The notes beneath the pieces are model-generated. The model was not told the origin of the DNA. It worked only from the letters and a program-made list of their open reading frames with translations, and did no database searches. A program made the position numbers and the translations under genes. From Lactobacillus sp. PV034 (GTDB lineage Bacteria > Bacillota > Bacilli > Lactobacillales > Lactobacillaceae), in assembly GCF_014522305.1 (NCBI RefSeq), contig NZ_CP041982.1, forward strand, positions 687,001-751,000: DNA of 64,000 bases, in the 5' to 3' direction. This document shows positions 34,201 through 44,998 of this stretch, one piece after another. Position 1 is the first letter of the stretch. Each line of letters starts with the position of its first letter.

Positions 34201-35649
34201 ATGGAAGCTGAACTAAAACAAAATCAGGCTAAAAAAATGCTTTGGCCTACATTAGCCATGATGGCTTTCTCCACCGTATGGGGTTTTGGAAATATTATTA
34301 ATGGCTATGGTTACTTTGATGGAACTCATGTCATCTTTAGCTGGATTATAATGTTTGCCTTGTACTTTGTTCCTTATGCTTTAATGGTTGGGGAACTGGG
34401 ATCAACTTTTAAAAAAGCTGAAGGTGGAGTCTCTTCATGGGTCAATGCAACAATGGGACCTCGTTGGGCTTATTATGCCGGCTGGACCTACTGGGCTGTT
34501 CATATCGTATATATCTCAAGTAAAGGAACTGGTGGACTAAGAGCTATGGCTTGGGGTATTTGGGGATCAATTGATAAATTTGATGCTACACCAACGCTTT
34601 GGATCCAATTAGCTACTTTAGCAATTTTCCTTTTCTTTTGTTGGTTTGCCAGTCGCGGAATTTCATTCCTAAAAACTTTAGCTACAATTGCTGGGACATC
34701 AATGTTTATTATGTCAATTTTATTTATCATCATGATGTTTGCAGCACCTACAATTAATCCTAATAGTAATTTTCAAACCATTTCTTGGAATTGGAAGAAT
34801 TTCTTACCTAACTTTAATATCAGTTATTTCACTTCACTTTCTATTTTAATTTTCTCAGTTGGAGGCTGTGAAAAAATTTCACCTTACGTATTTAAAGTTA
34901 AAGATCCAGCTAAGAACTTTCCTAAGTCAATGATCCTACTAGCCATTATGGTTATAATTTCAGCGATTTTAGGTACTTTTGCCTTAGCGATGATGTTTGA
35001 TCCAAGAAAGGTATCTGGCAGCAGCGCTGATCTAGCAAATTACATTTCTAATGGGCCATATTGGGCTTTCCAAAACTTGGGTACTTACTATCATGCAGGT
35101 AATCTTTTCCTCTATCTTTATGCTTGGTGTAATGTAATTGGTCAATTTTCAACTTTAGTTATTTCTATTGATGCACCTTTACGAATGCTTTTAGGTAGTA
35201 AAGAGGCTCATGATTTTATTCCATCAAGTCTATTAAAGAAAAATCGTCACGGTGCTTACATTAATGGGATTTGGATGATAGTCATTCTTTCGGGAGGATT
35301 AACGTTAATTCAAGCTGTTGTTCCAGACGCTACTCAAGTTATGGAGCAGCTAGTCAAATTGAATTCTACAACTATGCCGCTCCGCTACTTATGGGTGTTT
35401 GCAGCCTATATTGCTTTGCGCAATGATCGAAATAAGTTTAATTCCGAATACCAAATGACAAAAAATCAATGGTTAGCCAAATTAAGTGGTTACTGGTGTT
35501 TCTTCTTAACAGCAGCTTGCTGTATAGTTGGTATTTATTCACCAGATCCCTTCACTTTATTTTTAAATATTTTAACGCCAATTATTTTGCTTGCCTTGGG
35601 TTTAATCTTACCTCTGATTAAAAAGAGACAAGATAAAAAATTAATCTAA
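34201..35649 (+). CDS. APC-family amino acid permease
   Basis: 482 residues with about twelve membrane helices. N-terminal helix MMAFSTVWGFGNIINGYGYF (near 20-39) contains the unwound G-F-G-N substrate segment of APC transporters, and FSVGGCEKISPYVFKVKDPAKNFPKS (parts near 220-245) is a further family landmark. It resembles the glutamate/GABA antiporter and YjeM branch. The substrate cannot be read from sequence. Single-gene transcript with a strong terminator. No decarboxylase is adjacent. Confidence 0.88.
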   Translation: MEAELKQNQAKKMLWPTLAMMAFSTVWGFGNIINGYGYFDGTHVIFSWIIMFALYFVPYALMVGELGSTFKKAEGGVSSWVNATMGPRWAYYAGWTYWAVHIVYISSKGTGGLRAMAWGIWGSIDKFDATPTLWIQLATLAIFLFFCWFASRGISFLKTLATIAGTSMFIMSILFIIMMFAAPTINPNSNFQTISWNWKNFLPNFNISYFTSLSILIFSVGGCEKISPYVFKVKDPAKNFPKSMILLAIMVIISAILGTFALAMMFDPRKVSGSSADLANYISNGPYWAFQNLGTYYHAGNLFLYLYAWCNVIGQFSTLVISIDAPLRMLLGSKEAHDFIPSSLLKKNRHGAYINGIWMIVILSGGLTLIQAVVPDATQVMEQLVKLNSTTMPLRYLWVFAAYIALRNDRNKFNSEYQMTKNQWLAKLSGYWCFFLTAACCIVGIYSPDPFTLFLNILTPIILLALGLILPLIKKRQDKKLI

Positions 35650-35670
35650 TTAATTCTAACCAACTTGTAA

Positions 35671-35700
35671 TACCAGACAGATATCTGTCTGGTATTTTTG
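35671..35700 (+). terminator. Terminator after the permease gene
   Basis: Perfect palindrome TACCAGACAGATATCTGTCTGGTA followed by TTTTTG; described here by its arms TACCAGACAGAT and ATCTGTCTGGTA. Confidence 0.9.
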
Positions 35701-35745
35701 TGTAAATTATTGTAGAAAACATTTGAAAATTTTCAGTTCCAATAG

Positions 35746-35774
35746 TTGACCTTAAAACGATTATGTGCTTTAAT
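35746..35774 (+). promoter_or_regulatory. Promoter of clpP
   Basis: TTGACC (35746-35751), 17-bp spacer and TTTAAT (35769-35774). The CIRCE element begins at the last base of the -10 box. A single GGTCAA-type half site overlaps the -35, but no CtsR tandem heptad is present. Confidence 0.75.
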
Positions 35775-35800
35775 TAGCACAGTACATGTTAGAGTGCTAA
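35774..35800 (+). promoter_or_regulatory. CIRCE element (HrcA operator)
   Basis: TTAGCACAG, nine bases, GAGTGCTAA. The right half is consensus and the left half differs at its last two bases (TC expected). Its position at the start of transcription implies HrcA repression and heat induction of clpP. Confidence 0.88.
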
Positions 35801-35828
35801 TTTTTATACAATTTAGGAGGTATTTTAT

Positions 35829-36413
35829 ATGCTTGTACCTACAGTTGTCGAACAAACTGCGCGTGGTGAACGTGCTTACGACATTTATTCAAGACTTTTA
35901 AAAGATAGAATTATTATGTTGAGTGGCGAAATTAATGATCAAATGGCAAATTCTATCATTGCTCAACTTTTATTCTTAGATGCACAAGATAATACTAAAG
36001 ACATTTCTTTATACATTAACTCCCCTGGTGGTGTAATTACTTCTGGCCTTGCAATTATGGATACTATGAACTTTATTAAGTCAGATGTATCAACTATTGC
36101 AATCGGAATGGCTGCTTCAATGGCATCTATTCTTTTAACTGCTGGAACCAAGGGCAAACGTTTTGCCTTACCAAACTCAACTGTTTTAATTCACCAACCA
36201 TTAGGTGGTGCTCAAGGTCAACAAACCGATATTCAAATCGCAGCTGAAGAAATCTTAAAGAGTCGTAAGAAATTAAATCAAATCTTACATGAAACTACTG
36301 GTCAACCATTAGATAAGATTCTTAAAGACACAGAACGTGATAACTACCTTACTGCTGAAGAAGCTAAAGATTATGGTTTGATTGACGACATCTTAGTTAA
36401 TAAAGAAAAATAA
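35829..36413 (+). CDS. clpP: ATP-dependent Clp protease proteolytic subunit
   Basis: 194 residues. Catalytic Ser in [14 protein letters not shown] (near 98), His in [12 protein letters not shown] (near 122) and Asp in AKDYGLID (near 172). It forms the barrel protease with Clp ATPases, clearing misfolded and regulatory proteins. Strong RBS TTAGGAGG. Control by HrcA through CIRCE is seen in the leader. Convergent with whiA. Confidence 0.98.
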   Translation: MLVPTVVEQTARGERAYDIYSRLLKDRIIMLSGEINDQMANSIIAQLLFLDAQDNTKDISLYINSPGGVITSGLAIMDTMNFIKSDVSTIAIGMAASMASILLTAGTKGKRFALPNSTVLIHQPLGGAQGQQTDIQIAAEEILKSRKKLNQILHETTGQPLDKILKDTERDNYLTAEEAKDYGLIDDILVNKEK

Positions 36414-36424
36414 TTTTTCAAATC

Positions 36425-36458
36425 AAAAGAGGATTCGCAATAGCGAATCCTCTTTTTT
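36425..36458. terminator. Terminator between clpP and whiA
   Basis: Arms AGAGGATTCGC / GCGAATCCTCT around AATA with T-runs, overlapping the whiA stop. It can serve both convergent genes. Confidence 0.88.
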
Positions 36459-37407
36459 ATTCTTTAACATTTTCAGCTTCCAATTTAGCAGCAATTTCTT
36501 TAATTTTTTGAAAGCGATGATTTACCCCTGACTTAGAGATTGGTCCTCCTGGAAGTTGTTGTGCAACCTCTTTTAATGAAAGCTCAGCGTGATCTAAGCG
36601 AAAACGTGCTAATGTTGCTAATTTTTCGGGCAAATTATCTAAACCCATTTCTTTATCAATGAGCTGAATTTGCTCAACTTGCTGAGCAGCTGCTTTAGCG
36701 ACTTTTTTTAAATTTGCGGTATCACAATTTACCAATCTATTTACTGAATTACGCATGTCTCGCATAATTCTTAAATCTTCAAAAGCAAGCATAGCATTTA
36801 CTGCTCCAACCACATGAAGAAAGTCACCGATCTTTTCTGCTTCTTTAAGGTAAACAATGTAACCACTTCGACGCTTAGTTTTACGCGCATTTAGATAAAA
36901 ATACTTATTCATTAACGTAACAAGATCGGTATTATGATTTTCATATAAGGAATAGATTTCTAAATGATAGCGACTTGTCTCGGGATTATTAACGCTACCG
37001 CCGGCTAAAAAAGCACCTCTTAGATAAGACATAGCACGTTGTTCTGAATTCAGTATGTATTCCGGAATACCAGTAACTAACCCTAATTGATCATTGATTA
37101 CATCTAAATCAGTTAGAATTTCCTTAACACTTTGTTGCAATCTCACCAAGTACTGATAATTTTTCTTTAATTTCATCTTCTTAGAAACAATCAGTAATGG
37201 TTCAATTCCATACGCCGTTTTTATCAAAGAAAATATTCTTCTTGCAATTGCTGGATTTTCGGTCACAATATCCAAACTAAAATGATGCTGGTGTAAACTC
37301 AAAGTCCCATTCATTCTTAAGAATGCAGCGAGTTCAGCCTTTGCATGTTCAGGATGAACGGGTAGACTAGTTAACTCTTTTTTCACATCACTGGCATAAG
37401 AACTCAT
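36457..37407 (-). CDS. whiA: Sporulation-type regulator WhiA
   Basis: 316 residues. N-terminal LAGLIDADG-homing-like domain without nuclease activity ([11 protein letters not shown] near 27, [16 protein letters not shown] near 128) and a C-terminal HTH ([24 protein letters not shown], parts near 277-300). In Firmicutes it affects cell division and chromosome segregation. It overlaps yvcK by 4 nt in the conserved rapZ-yvcK-whiA operon. Confidence 0.95.
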   Translation of the reverse strand: MSSYASDVKKELTSLPVHPEHAKAELAAFLRMNGTLSLHQHHFSLDIVTENPAIARRIFSLIKTAYGIEPLLIVSKKMKLKKNYQYLVRLQQSVKEILTDLDVINDQLGLVTGIPEYILNSEQRAMSYLRGAFLAGGSVNNPETSRYHLEIYSLYENHNTDLVTLMNKYFYLNARKTKRRSGYIVYLKEAEKIGDFLHVVGAVNAMLAFEDLRIMRDMRNSVNRLVNCDTANLKKVAKAAAQQVEQIQLIDKEMGLDNLPEKLATLARFRLDHAELSLKEVAQQLPGGPISKSGVNHRFQKIKEIAAKLEAENVKE

Positions 37408-38441
37408 CTTTCCTCCTGCTGTCTACGACAAAAGGCGTCGAAAGCCAAATTTAAAATCTCGTCGACTACTTTCTCTCCATCATGAAAAACTAATCCACTA
37501 TGTTGATCAATAAAATCTGCCGTAATTACTCGACAATTTTGTTTTCTTAAACCTTCAAAATCATTTCTAACTGGTTCCAAATATTCATCATAGTCATTGG
37601 GGTTAAACTTCGACATATCAATTTTGGCACCATTAACAAGAACCGTATCAATATAATTACCACCTAAATGCTTATTCAGTACTCTTACATGATCAGCAAC
37701 AGTGAAATGATCAGTTTCTCCTTTTTGAGTCATAATATTGCAAATATAAATAACTTCTGCCTTTGTTTGTCGTACTGCTTCTCCTAAATTTTTAATTACT
37801 AAATTAGGTAAGATAGAAGTAAATAAACTTCCTGGGCCTAAAACAACTGCATCTGCTTGCATAATTGCTGCTAAGACTGGTAAAACAGCTTTTGGTTCAT
37901 CTTCCGAATTAGTATTCGTTACCCATATCCTTTTGATTCTTTTATCTTGAGCCGTAATTTCTGTTTCGCCTGCCTCCGTTGTCCCATCTACAAATTCAGC
38001 ATTTAAAGTCAATGGCTCATTTGAAGCAGGATAAATTCTGCCATCTACATGCATCATTTTGGAAAGAGATTGTACTGCATCAAAAATATTTCCTTGCATT
38101 TCATTTAAGGCAGCAATAATCAAATTACCAATTGCATGCCCTGCAAAAAATGAATCTGATGAATCAAACCGATATTGAAAAACCTCTTTTTCCTTTTCTG
38201 GAATATCAGATAAAGATACTAAAACATTTCTGATATCTCCAGGAGGAACCACATTAATATAATCACGAATTGTTCCTGAAGAACCACCATCATCGGCTAC
38301 TGTAACAATAGCAGTAATATCTGCATTTTGCTCTTTTAAGGCATTCAGAATAACTGGTAACCCAGTTCCACCACCAATAACTACAATTTTTGGCCGTCTT
38401 CCTTTTATGACACGAACTATTCGATTTTCTCCATATGCCAT
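37404..38441 (-). CDS. yvcK: YvcK/CofD-like gluconeogenesis factor
   Basis: 345 residues. The nucleotide-binding start [16 protein letters not shown] (near 20-35), [15 protein letters not shown] near 47, [12 protein letters not shown] near 66 and [14 protein letters not shown] near 206 are signatures of the family. It binds UDP-sugars and affects morphology and carbon use in B. subtilis. It lies 11 nt after rapZ and overlaps whiA. Confidence 0.95.
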   Translation of the reverse strand: MAYGENRIVRVIKGRRPKIVVIGGGTGLPVILNALKEQNADITAIVTVADDGGSSGTIRDYINVVPPGDIRNVLVSLSDIPEKEKEVFQYRFDSSDSFFAGHAIGNLIIAALNEMQGNIFDAVQSLSKMMHVDGRIYPASNEPLTLNAEFVDGTTEAGETEITAQDKRIKRIWVTNTNSEDEPKAVLPVLAAIMQADAVVLGPGSLFTSILPNLVIKNLGEAVRQTKAEVIYICNIMTQKGETDHFTVADHVRVLNKHLGGNYIDTVLVNGAKIDMSKFNPNDYDEYLEPVRNDFEGLRKQNCRVITADFIDQHSGLVFHDGEKVVDEILNLAFDAFCRRQQEER

Positions 38442-38452
38442 AAAACTCTCCT

Positions 38453-39337
38453 TTATTGTTTTATATAACGACTAATTTCTCTATGAGATATGTCTACGGG
38501 ATTATTCGGATATTTTTCAGCTAGATCAACTGCCAATTGACGAGCAATGGAAACACTGCGATGTTGTCCACCTGTACAGCCAATTGCTATTGTTAATCTT
38601 TCCTTCCCCTCTTCAATGTACCCTGGAATTGCAGTTTCTAACATTTCCAAGAATTTTTGATAAAACTCTTTAGTTTCCTTCTTCTCCATTACATAATCGA
38701 AAACTCTTCTATCAAGACCTGTAAATGGTTTTAGTTGAGGAATATAAAATGGATTTGGCAAAAACCTGACATCCATCACAATATCCGCATCAATCGGAAT
38801 TCCATACTTGAAGCCAAAACTCATTACTTCAATTGAAAAAGTATGAGTATCACTATCACTAAAAGTTTTAATTAATTTTTCTTTCAGCTGTTTTTTTGAA
38901 AGATTAGAAGTATCAATAATGTAATTAGAAACATTTTTTACACGATCTAAAACTTCTCTTTCTTTTTGAATTCCGTCCAATAATCTTCCCTTTTGTGCTA
39001 AAGGCGGGAGACGACGAGTTTCCTTATACCTTGATACCAGAGCATCATCAGAAGCATCTAAAAATACCAAGGTAGATTGAATATTTTGGCTGTCTTCAAG
39101 CGAATTTATTTCATCAACTAAATCTTTATAGAAGCTTCGAACTCTTAAGTCAATAACAACTGCAACTTTACTAAATTCATCCGAACTATAAATTAGATCC
39201 CAAAAATTGCCAAGAAGTTCAGGAGGTAAATTATCTACTACAAAATACCCCATATCTTCTAAAGACTTAATTGCTACAGTTTTTCCTGCTCCACTCATTC
39301 CAGTTACAATCAGTAACTGTTTTTTATTCTTAGCCAT
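38453..39337 (-). CDS. rapZ: RNase adapter/nucleotide-binding protein RapZ (YvcJ)
   Basis: 294 residues from ATG 39337 with AAGGAGG upstream; the longer reading is rejected. Walker [10 protein letters not shown] (near 12-20), a Walker-B-like [10 protein letters not shown] and the C-terminal [13 protein letters not shown] signature near 256. It hydrolyses nucleotides; in E. coli it adapts RNase E to GlmZ, while the Firmicutes role is less clear and tied to competence in B. subtilis. First gene of rapZ-yvcK-whiA. Confidence 0.95.
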   Translation of the reverse strand: MAKNKKQLLIVTGMSGAGKTVAIKSLEDMGYFVVDNLPPELLGNFWDLIYSSDEFSKVAVVIDLRVRSFYKDLVDEINSLEDSQNIQSTLVFLDASDDALVSRYKETRRLPPLAQKGRLLDGIQKEREVLDRVKNVSNYIIDTSNLSKKQLKEKLIKTFSDSDTHTFSIEVMSFGFKYGIPIDADIVMDVRFLPNPFYIPQLKPFTGLDRRVFDYVMEKKETKEFYQKFLEMLETAIPGYIEEGKERLTIAIGCTGGQHRSVSIARQLAVDLAEKYPNNPVDISHREISRYIKQ

Positions 39338-39394
39338 TGCGTTGCCTCCTTGACATAAATTATAACATACCGGGCGTTTCATTTTTATATAAAC

Positions 39395-39431
39395 AAAAAA
39401 GCTTTGAACTATCATAAGTTCAAAACTTTTT
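39395..39431 (-). terminator. Terminator after the HdeD-like gene
   Basis: Arms AAAAAGCTTTGAACT / AGTTCAAAACTTTTT around ATCATA, with a T-run on the minus strand, 8 nt after the stop. Confidence 0.8.
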
Positions 39432-39438
39432 AAAAGTA

Positions 39439-39981
39439 TTAACGATGCATCCAAGATACCATTAATTCATTGAAACCAAAGACTAAAAGCCAGAATGCAA
39501 CTAGATATACCATAGTTAATGCTGCCAAGGTAGGATTAAATAGCAAGACAATCGCAATAATTAAACTAATAATGCTCAAGATCAAACTAAAAATAAAGTA
39601 TCCTGTTGAAAAAGCTCTTAAGTGAGCAGAGAAAATGATCCCAATAATTGAGTCAGCTAAGAACCAAATAGCAAATAATAATGCTAAAGTTAAACCGCCA
39701 ATTACATTAGCACACAAGAACAGAATCCCGATTACAATGTCAATCACAGCCGAAAGAATTGTTACCCAACTCATACTGAAAATATCTCTAAATTTTGCAT
39801 AAGCATAAATCCACAAAATACCTTGTAAAATTGAGATAATCCCAAACAAGTAAACAAAAGTTCTAAAGCTGCGGTCAGGATAAGACATCACTAAAATACC
39901 GGCAATAATTAAAAGAACACCACCAACAAAGGCACCCCAGTCAAAGCCACGGTGTTTATCAGAACTAGAAAAATTATTCAT
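39439..39981 (-). CDS. HdeD/DUF308-family membrane protein
   Basis: 180 residues with six closely spaced hydrophobic helices from about residue 16 to 172, the DUF308 layout (GAFVGGVLLIIAGILVMSYP near 16; LFGIISILQGILWIY near 40). E. coli HdeD protects against acid; in lactobacilli the role is unknown, though acid stress is a natural guess. Single gene with RBS GGGAGG. Confidence 0.85.
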   Translation of the reverse strand: MNNFSSSDKHRGFDWGAFVGGVLLIIAGILVMSYPDRSFRTFVYLFGIISILQGILWIYAYAKFRDIFSMSWVTILSAVIDIVIGILFLCANVIGGLTLALLFAIWFLADSIIGIIFSAHLRAFSTGYFIFSLILSIISLIIAIVLLFNPTLAALTMVYLVAFWLLVFGFNELMVSWMHR

Positions 39982-40023
39982 AATTTATATTTCCTCCCTA
40001 GAAATAATTCTACTAAAAAAGTG

Positions 40024-42867
40024 TTATTTTTTGCAAGCGTTCTTAGTTAATATAGTATCTCTTTCAAGTACTGGCTTTAAGTATTGTCCAGTATAGCTTT
40101 CTTTTACTTCTGCTACTTCTTCAGGAGTTCCAGTAGCCACTACTTGACCGCCGCCTTCTCCTCCTTCAGGACCTAGGTCAATTAACCAATCTGCATTCTT
40201 AATCACATCAAGATTGTGTTCAATTACTAGGACTGTATTTCCATCATCTACTAAACGCTGCAATACTTCTAAAAGACGCTTAATATCATCAGTATGTAAT
40301 CCCGTTGTTGGCTCATCAAGAATATAAAAATTCTTACCTGTTGATAATTTTTGCAATTCTGATGCTAACTTCATCCGTTGTGCCTCGCCACCAGATAAGG
40401 TAGTAGCTGATTGCCCTAGTTTCACATAACCTAAACCAACATCAACAATAGTTTGTAGTTTACGATGAATCTTAGGAATATTTTCGAAGAATTTAGTTGC
40501 TTCATTAATAGTCATGTCTAAAACTTGAGCAATATTTTTTCCACGATAAGTAACTTCTAAAGTTTCAGAATTATATCTACTACCGTGACAAACCTCACAT
40601 GGAACATAAACATCAGGTAAAAAGTTCATTTCAATCTTAATAATTCCATCCCCATGACAAGCTTCACAGCGTCCACCTTTAACATTAAATGAAAATCTAG
40701 CCTTAGTATAACCACGCATTTTGGCTTCATTTGTTTGTGCAAAAAGCGTACGAATATCATCAAAGACAGAAGTATAAGTAGCCGGATTTGATCTAGGAGT
40801 TCTACCAATTGGACTTTGATCGATATCAATAATCTTTTCGATACTTTTATAGCCTGTAATTGATTTATATTTACCCGGTTTAGCTGAATTATTATTTAAC
40901 TTCTGTGCCAAAGCTCGTTTTAGAATCATATTTACTAAAGTAGATTTTCCGGATCCGGATACACCAGTAACTACAGTAAATTTACCAAGAGGAAAATCAA
41001 CATTAATATCTTTTAAATTATTTTCTGCAGCGCCTTTAACACTAATTTTTTTACCCGAGCCCTTTCTTCGCTTTAAAGGTACTGGAATAAATTTTTTACC
41101 AGAGAGATATTGGCCAGTCAAGGAATTAGGATTTTTCATAATTTCTTCTGGCGTACCAGCGGCCATTACCTTACCTCCATAAACTCCTGCACCTGGACCG
41201 ATATCTAGGACATAGTCTGCTTGACGCATTGTTTCATCATCATGTTCAACCACAATTAAAGAATTGCCCAAATCTCGCATTTTCTTTAAAGACGAAATTA
41301 AGCGATCATTATCACGTTGATGAAGTCCAATTGAAGGTTCATCAAGAATATACATAACTCCTGATAAATTTGACCCAATTTGAGTTGCTAAACGAATTCG
41401 TTGTGCTTCTCCACCAGATAAAGTACCAGCAGAACGTGATAAAGTTAGATAGTCTAATCCAACATTACTTAAAAAAGTTAAGCGATCTTCCACTTCTTTT
41501 AGAATTGGCTTTGCAATTACAGCTTCTTGTTCACTTAAATCAACATTTTTAAAGAATTCTATTTCCTTTTCAATTGGTAAATCAGATGCAGCTGCAATAT
41601 CTGTGCCATTAACCTTTACCGCTAATGCCTTCTCATTTAATCTTTTACCTTGGCAGGTTGTACAAGTTAGCTCAGTTAAGTACTTACTCATCGAATCTCT
41701 CATAAAGCTGGACATTGGATGATTGTAACGACGATCTACATTATTCATTACGCCTTCAAAAGCTTGGGTAGTATCATTTACACCAAAATCACCATTTAAA
41801 TGGAATTTTATCTTTTTAGTTGAACCATGAAGTACAAGATCACGCTGACGCTTAGTTAATTTATTAAAAGGTTTATCCATTGGAATTTTTAGAGCTTCAC
41901 AAGCTTGTTCGAGCATTTGAGTATAATATTTTGAATTTTTCCAAGGAGCCAGTGCACCTTCTGCCAAAGTTAAACTTTTATCAGGTACCACCAAATCCTC
42001 ATCAACTGCAAGTTTCATGCCCAAACCATCGCAATCAGGACAAGCCCCAAAAGGAGCATTGAAAGAGAATAAACGCGGCTCTAATTCTCCAACCGTAAAA
42101 CCACAAACAGGACAAGCATATTCTTCAGAGAAATTCATTTTTTCTCCACCAATTACATCTACGTCCATATAACCATCTGATAAACGAAGAGCAGCTTCAA
42201 TAGAATCAAAAAGACGAGTCCGAATACTATCTTTGACAATCAAACGATCTACTACAATATCAATTGAATGACGCTTATTTTTTTCTAATTGAATGTCTTC
42301 GCTAATGTCATGCATTTCACCATCAACAATTACCCGAACATAACCAGCTCTTTGAATTCGTTTAAAAACCTCTTTGTGCTCGCCTTTCTTATCACGAATT
42401 ATTGGTGATAAAATTTGAATCTTCGTTCTTTCTGGTAAGGCCATAATCCGATCAGCCATTTGATCTACTGTTTGGCTTTCAATTAAGGTGCCATCATTTG
42501 GACAAACGGGATGGCCTACACGGGCCCAAAGCAAACGCAAATAATCATTAATCTCAGTTACTGTGCCCACGGTTGAACGGGGATTATGAGATGTAGTCTT
42601 TTGATCAATTGAAATTGCTGGATTCAAACCATCGATTGAGTCAACATCCGCTTTATCCATTTGACCCAAGAATTGACGTGCATAGCTAGAAAGAGACTCA
42701 ACATAGCGGCGTCTACCTTCTGCATATAAAGTATCAAAAGCTAGTGAACTTTTACCCGAGCCCGATAAACCAGTAATTACCACTAGTTTATCTTTCGGTA
42801 TAGTTACATCAATATCCTTTAAATTATGCTCACGTGCACCATGAACTACGATTTTATCATTTGCCAC
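40024..42867 (-). CDS. uvrA: Excinuclease ABC subunit A
   Basis: 947 residues. Two ABC ATPase domains with Walker [11 protein letters not shown] (near 33) and [10 protein letters not shown] (near 643), two LSGGEAQR signatures, and zinc-finger CxxC pairs ([28 protein letters not shown]). It recognises bulky DNA lesions with UvrB. It overlaps the uvrB end by 11 nt, so uvrB-uvrA is one operon probably under LexA. Confidence 0.98.
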   Translation of the reverse strand: MANDKIVVHGAREHNLKDIDVTIPKDKLVVITGLSGSGKSSLAFDTLYAEGRRRYVESLSSYARQFLGQMDKADVDSIDGLNPAISIDQKTTSHNPRSTVGTVTEINDYLRLLWARVGHPVCPNDGTLIESQTVDQMADRIMALPERTKIQILSPIIRDKKGEHKEVFKRIQRAGYVRVIVDGEMHDISEDIQLEKNKRHSIDIVVDRLIVKDSIRTRLFDSIEAALRLSDGYMDVDVIGGEKMNFSEEYACPVCGFTVGELEPRLFSFNAPFGACPDCDGLGMKLAVDEDLVVPDKSLTLAEGALAPWKNSKYYTQMLEQACEALKIPMDKPFNKLTKRQRDLVLHGSTKKIKFHLNGDFGVNDTTQAFEGVMNNVDRRYNHPMSSFMRDSMSKYLTELTCTTCQGKRLNEKALAVKVNGTDIAAASDLPIEKEIEFFKNVDLSEQEAVIAKPILKEVEDRLTFLSNVGLDYLTLSRSAGTLSGGEAQRIRLATQIGSNLSGVMYILDEPSIGLHQRDNDRLISSLKKMRDLGNSLIVVEHDDETMRQADYVLDIGPGAGVYGGKVMAAGTPEEIMKNPNSLTGQYLSGKKFIPVPLKRRKGSGKKISVKGAAENNLKDINVDFPLGKFTVVTGVSGSGKSTLVNMILKRALAQKLNNNSAKPGKYKSITGYKSIEKIIDIDQSPIGRTPRSNPATYTSVFDDIRTLFAQTNEAKMRGYTKARFSFNVKGGRCEACHGDGIIKIEMNFLPDVYVPCEVCHGSRYNSETLEVTYRGKNIAQVLDMTINEATKFFENIPKIHRKLQTIVDVGLGYVKLGQSATTLSGGEAQRMKLASELQKLSTGKNFYILDEPTTGLHTDDIKRLLEVLQRLVDDGNTVLVIEHNLDVIKNADWLIDLGPEGGEGGGQVVATGTPEEVAEVKESYTGQYLKPVLERDTILTKNACKK

Positions 42868-44902
42868 TTAAACTACCTCCCTTTTTAGTTTTCTTAGTAT
42901 GTATTTGACTTTGTAAATCTTGAATTGCATCACGTAAGTTAGCTGCTTCTTCAAAATCAAGTTTCTTGGCAGCATTTTTCATCTGATCAGTCAAAGTATT
43001 AATCATAGCCTTCTTTTGTTTGACTGTTAATTCATCAAAGTTAAGGTCACTAAAGCTTTCAGTTTGTTCTTCACTATCATCTACTGCTTTAGTTGCAGAG
43101 ATTACGTCCCTAATTGGCTTAACAATAGTCTTTGGTGTAATACCATGTTCCTTGTTAAATTGTTCTTGTAACCGCCGACGACGATTTGTTTCATCAATTG
43201 CTACCCGCATTGAATCAGTAATGGTATCAGCATACATGATTACTTCCCCATGGGCATTACGCGCTGCTCGACCAGTAATCTGAATTAATGGTCTGGTTGA
43301 ACGTAAAAAGCCTTCCTTATCGGCATCCAGAATAGCTACTAAAGATACTTCCGGAACATCAATACCTTCTCTTAAAAGGTTAATACCCACTAAGACGTCA
43401 AACTTACCTAAACGCAGATCTCTAATAATTTGTAATCTTTCTAAAGTTTTAATATCAGAGTGAAGATAACGTACTTTAATCCCCAAATCCTTTAAGTAAT
43501 CAGTCAAATCTTCAGACATTTTCTTGGTTAAAGTAGTTACAAAAACACGCTCATTTTTTTCAATTCGCTTGTTGATTTCTCCAACTAAATCATCTATTTG
43601 CCCATTAATTGGACGTACTTGAATTTTTGGATCTAATAATCCGGTTGGTCGAATAATTTGTTCTACTACACTATCCGTATGATGCAGTTCATAATCTCCC
43701 GGAGTAGCAGAAACATACATTATTTGATTAACGTGTTTTTCAAATTCTTCTAATTTTAAGGGACGATTATCCAAAGCTGATGGTAATCTAAAGCCATAAT
43801 CAATTAACGTTTCTTTACGTTTACGGTCACCATTATACATAGCCTTTAATTCTGGCATTGTTGCATGTGATTCATCAACCAAAATTAAAAAATCATCTGG
43901 GAAGAAATCTAATAACGTATAAGGTGGTTGACCTGGTTTACGTCCATCCATATGACGTGAATAGTTTTCAATTCCGTTCGTATAACCAACTTCACTCATC
44001 ATTTCCATATCATAAGTCGTACGTTGCTTAATACGCTGTGCTTCTAGAAGCTTACCCTCACCTTCAAATTTCTTAACTTGAATATTTAGTTCATCTTTAA
44101 TAGAGCCTAGTGCACGGGCCATATTTTCTTCATTAGTCATAAAGTGAGTTGCTGGGAAAAGGGAAACTTGCTCTCTTTCCCCAATTACTTCGCCGGTTAA
44201 AGAATCTACTTCTACAATGCGATCAATTTCATCCCCAAAAAATTCAACTCGATAAGCATGTTCAGAATTACCAGCTGGGAAAATTTCAACTACATCCCCA
44301 CGCACTCTAAAACGTCCACGTTGAAAATCGATATCATTACGATCATATTGAATATTAACTAAATCGCGCAATAAGGTATCACGACCATATTCTTGACCTT
44401 CCCGCAATGAAATCACGCTACGGGCATATTCTCGTGGATCACCCAAACCAAAGATACTAGAAACTGAGGCAACTACAATAACATCATTTCTTTCCATTAA
44501 GGCAGAAGTTGCTGCATGCCGTAATTGATCAATTTCATCGTTAATCGAGGAATCTTTTTCAATATAAGTATCGGAACTTGGTACATAAGCTTCCGGTTGA
44601 TAATAATCATAGTAAGAAACAAAATATTCTACCGCATTCTTAGGGAAAAATTCCTTAAACTCACTGTATAATTGTCCTACCAAAGTCTTATTATGAGAAA
44701 GAACCAAAGTAGGTTTATTCAAGTTTGCAATTACATTTGCCATAGTAAAAGTTTTACCAGTTCCAGTGGCCCCTTGTAGAATTTGTTCTTTTTTGCCATT
44801 TTGAAAACCAGTTGTAAGTTTATTAATTGCTTGAGCCTGGTCTCCTGCTGGTTGATATTTGGAGACAAGTTCAAATTTTCTATCTTTTTGTCGTCTAATC
44901 AT
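42857..44902 (-). CDS. uvrB: Excinuclease ABC subunit B
   Basis: 681 residues from ATG 44902 with GCGGAGG upstream; the longer reading to 44989 runs through a terminator hairpin. Walker [11 protein letters not shown] (near 45), the beta-hairpin [21 protein letters not shown], helicase motif [11 protein letters not shown] and a C-terminal UVR domain ([20 protein letters not shown] near 645). Loads onto lesions and recruits UvrC. First in uvrB-uvrA, with a LexA box 70 nt upstream. Confidence 0.98.
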   Translation of the reverse strand: MIRRQKDRKFELVSKYQPAGDQAQAINKLTTGFQNGKKEQILQGATGTGKTFTMANVIANLNKPTLVLSHNKTLVGQLYSEFKEFFPKNAVEYFVSYYDYYQPEAYVPSSDTYIEKDSSINDEIDQLRHAATSALMERNDVIVVASVSSIFGLGDPREYARSVISLREGQEYGRDTLLRDLVNIQYDRNDIDFQRGRFRVRGDVVEIFPAGNSEHAYRVEFFGDEIDRIVEVDSLTGEVIGEREQVSLFPATHFMTNEENMARALGSIKDELNIQVKKFEGEGKLLEAQRIKQRTTYDMEMMSEVGYTNGIENYSRHMDGRKPGQPPYTLLDFFPDDFLILVDESHATMPELKAMYNGDRKRKETLIDYGFRLPSALDNRPLKLEEFEKHVNQIMYVSATPGDYELHHTDSVVEQIIRPTGLLDPKIQVRPINGQIDDLVGEINKRIEKNERVFVTTLTKKMSEDLTDYLKDLGIKVRYLHSDIKTLERLQIIRDLRLGKFDVLVGINLLREGIDVPEVSLVAILDADKEGFLRSTRPLIQITGRAARNAHGEVIMYADTITDSMRVAIDETNRRRRLQEQFNKEHGITPKTIVKPIRDVISATKAVDDSEEQTESFSDLNFDELTVKQKKAMINTLTDQMKNAAKKLDFEEAANLRDAIQDLQSQIHTKKTKKGGSLSGK

Positions 44903-44917
44903 AACTTCGTCCTCCGC

Positions 44918-44946
44918 AAAAAAAGTTGGACCTGGGTCCAACTTTT
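44918..44946 (-). terminator. Terminator hairpin after pgm, inside the uvrB leader
   Basis: Stem AAAAGTTGGACC / GGTCCAACTTTT with seven T on the minus strand, which end immediately before the uvrB RBS. It terminates pgm, yet also sits between the LexA box and uvrB. Confidence 0.8.
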
Positions 44947-44973
44947 CATTTTGTATACTTATTTTACTACAGC

Positions 44974-44994
44974 GAACGTATTTTCGCATTATAT
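44974..44994 (-). promoter_or_regulatory. LexA/SOS box and -10 region before uvrB
   Basis: CGAACGTATTTTCG (44974-44987, plus strand) matches the Firmicutes LexA consensus CGAACRNRYGTTYC at 13 of its 14 positions. A minus-strand TATAAT (44989-44994) directly precedes it, within the pgm 3' end; the -35 is weak. Confidence 0.7.
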
Positions 44995-44998
44995 TTGA

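Noticed and set aside
40626..42062. Several 60-67 codon frames inside uvrA
   Set aside because: All are shadows of the uvrA reading frame, with no RBS or domain.
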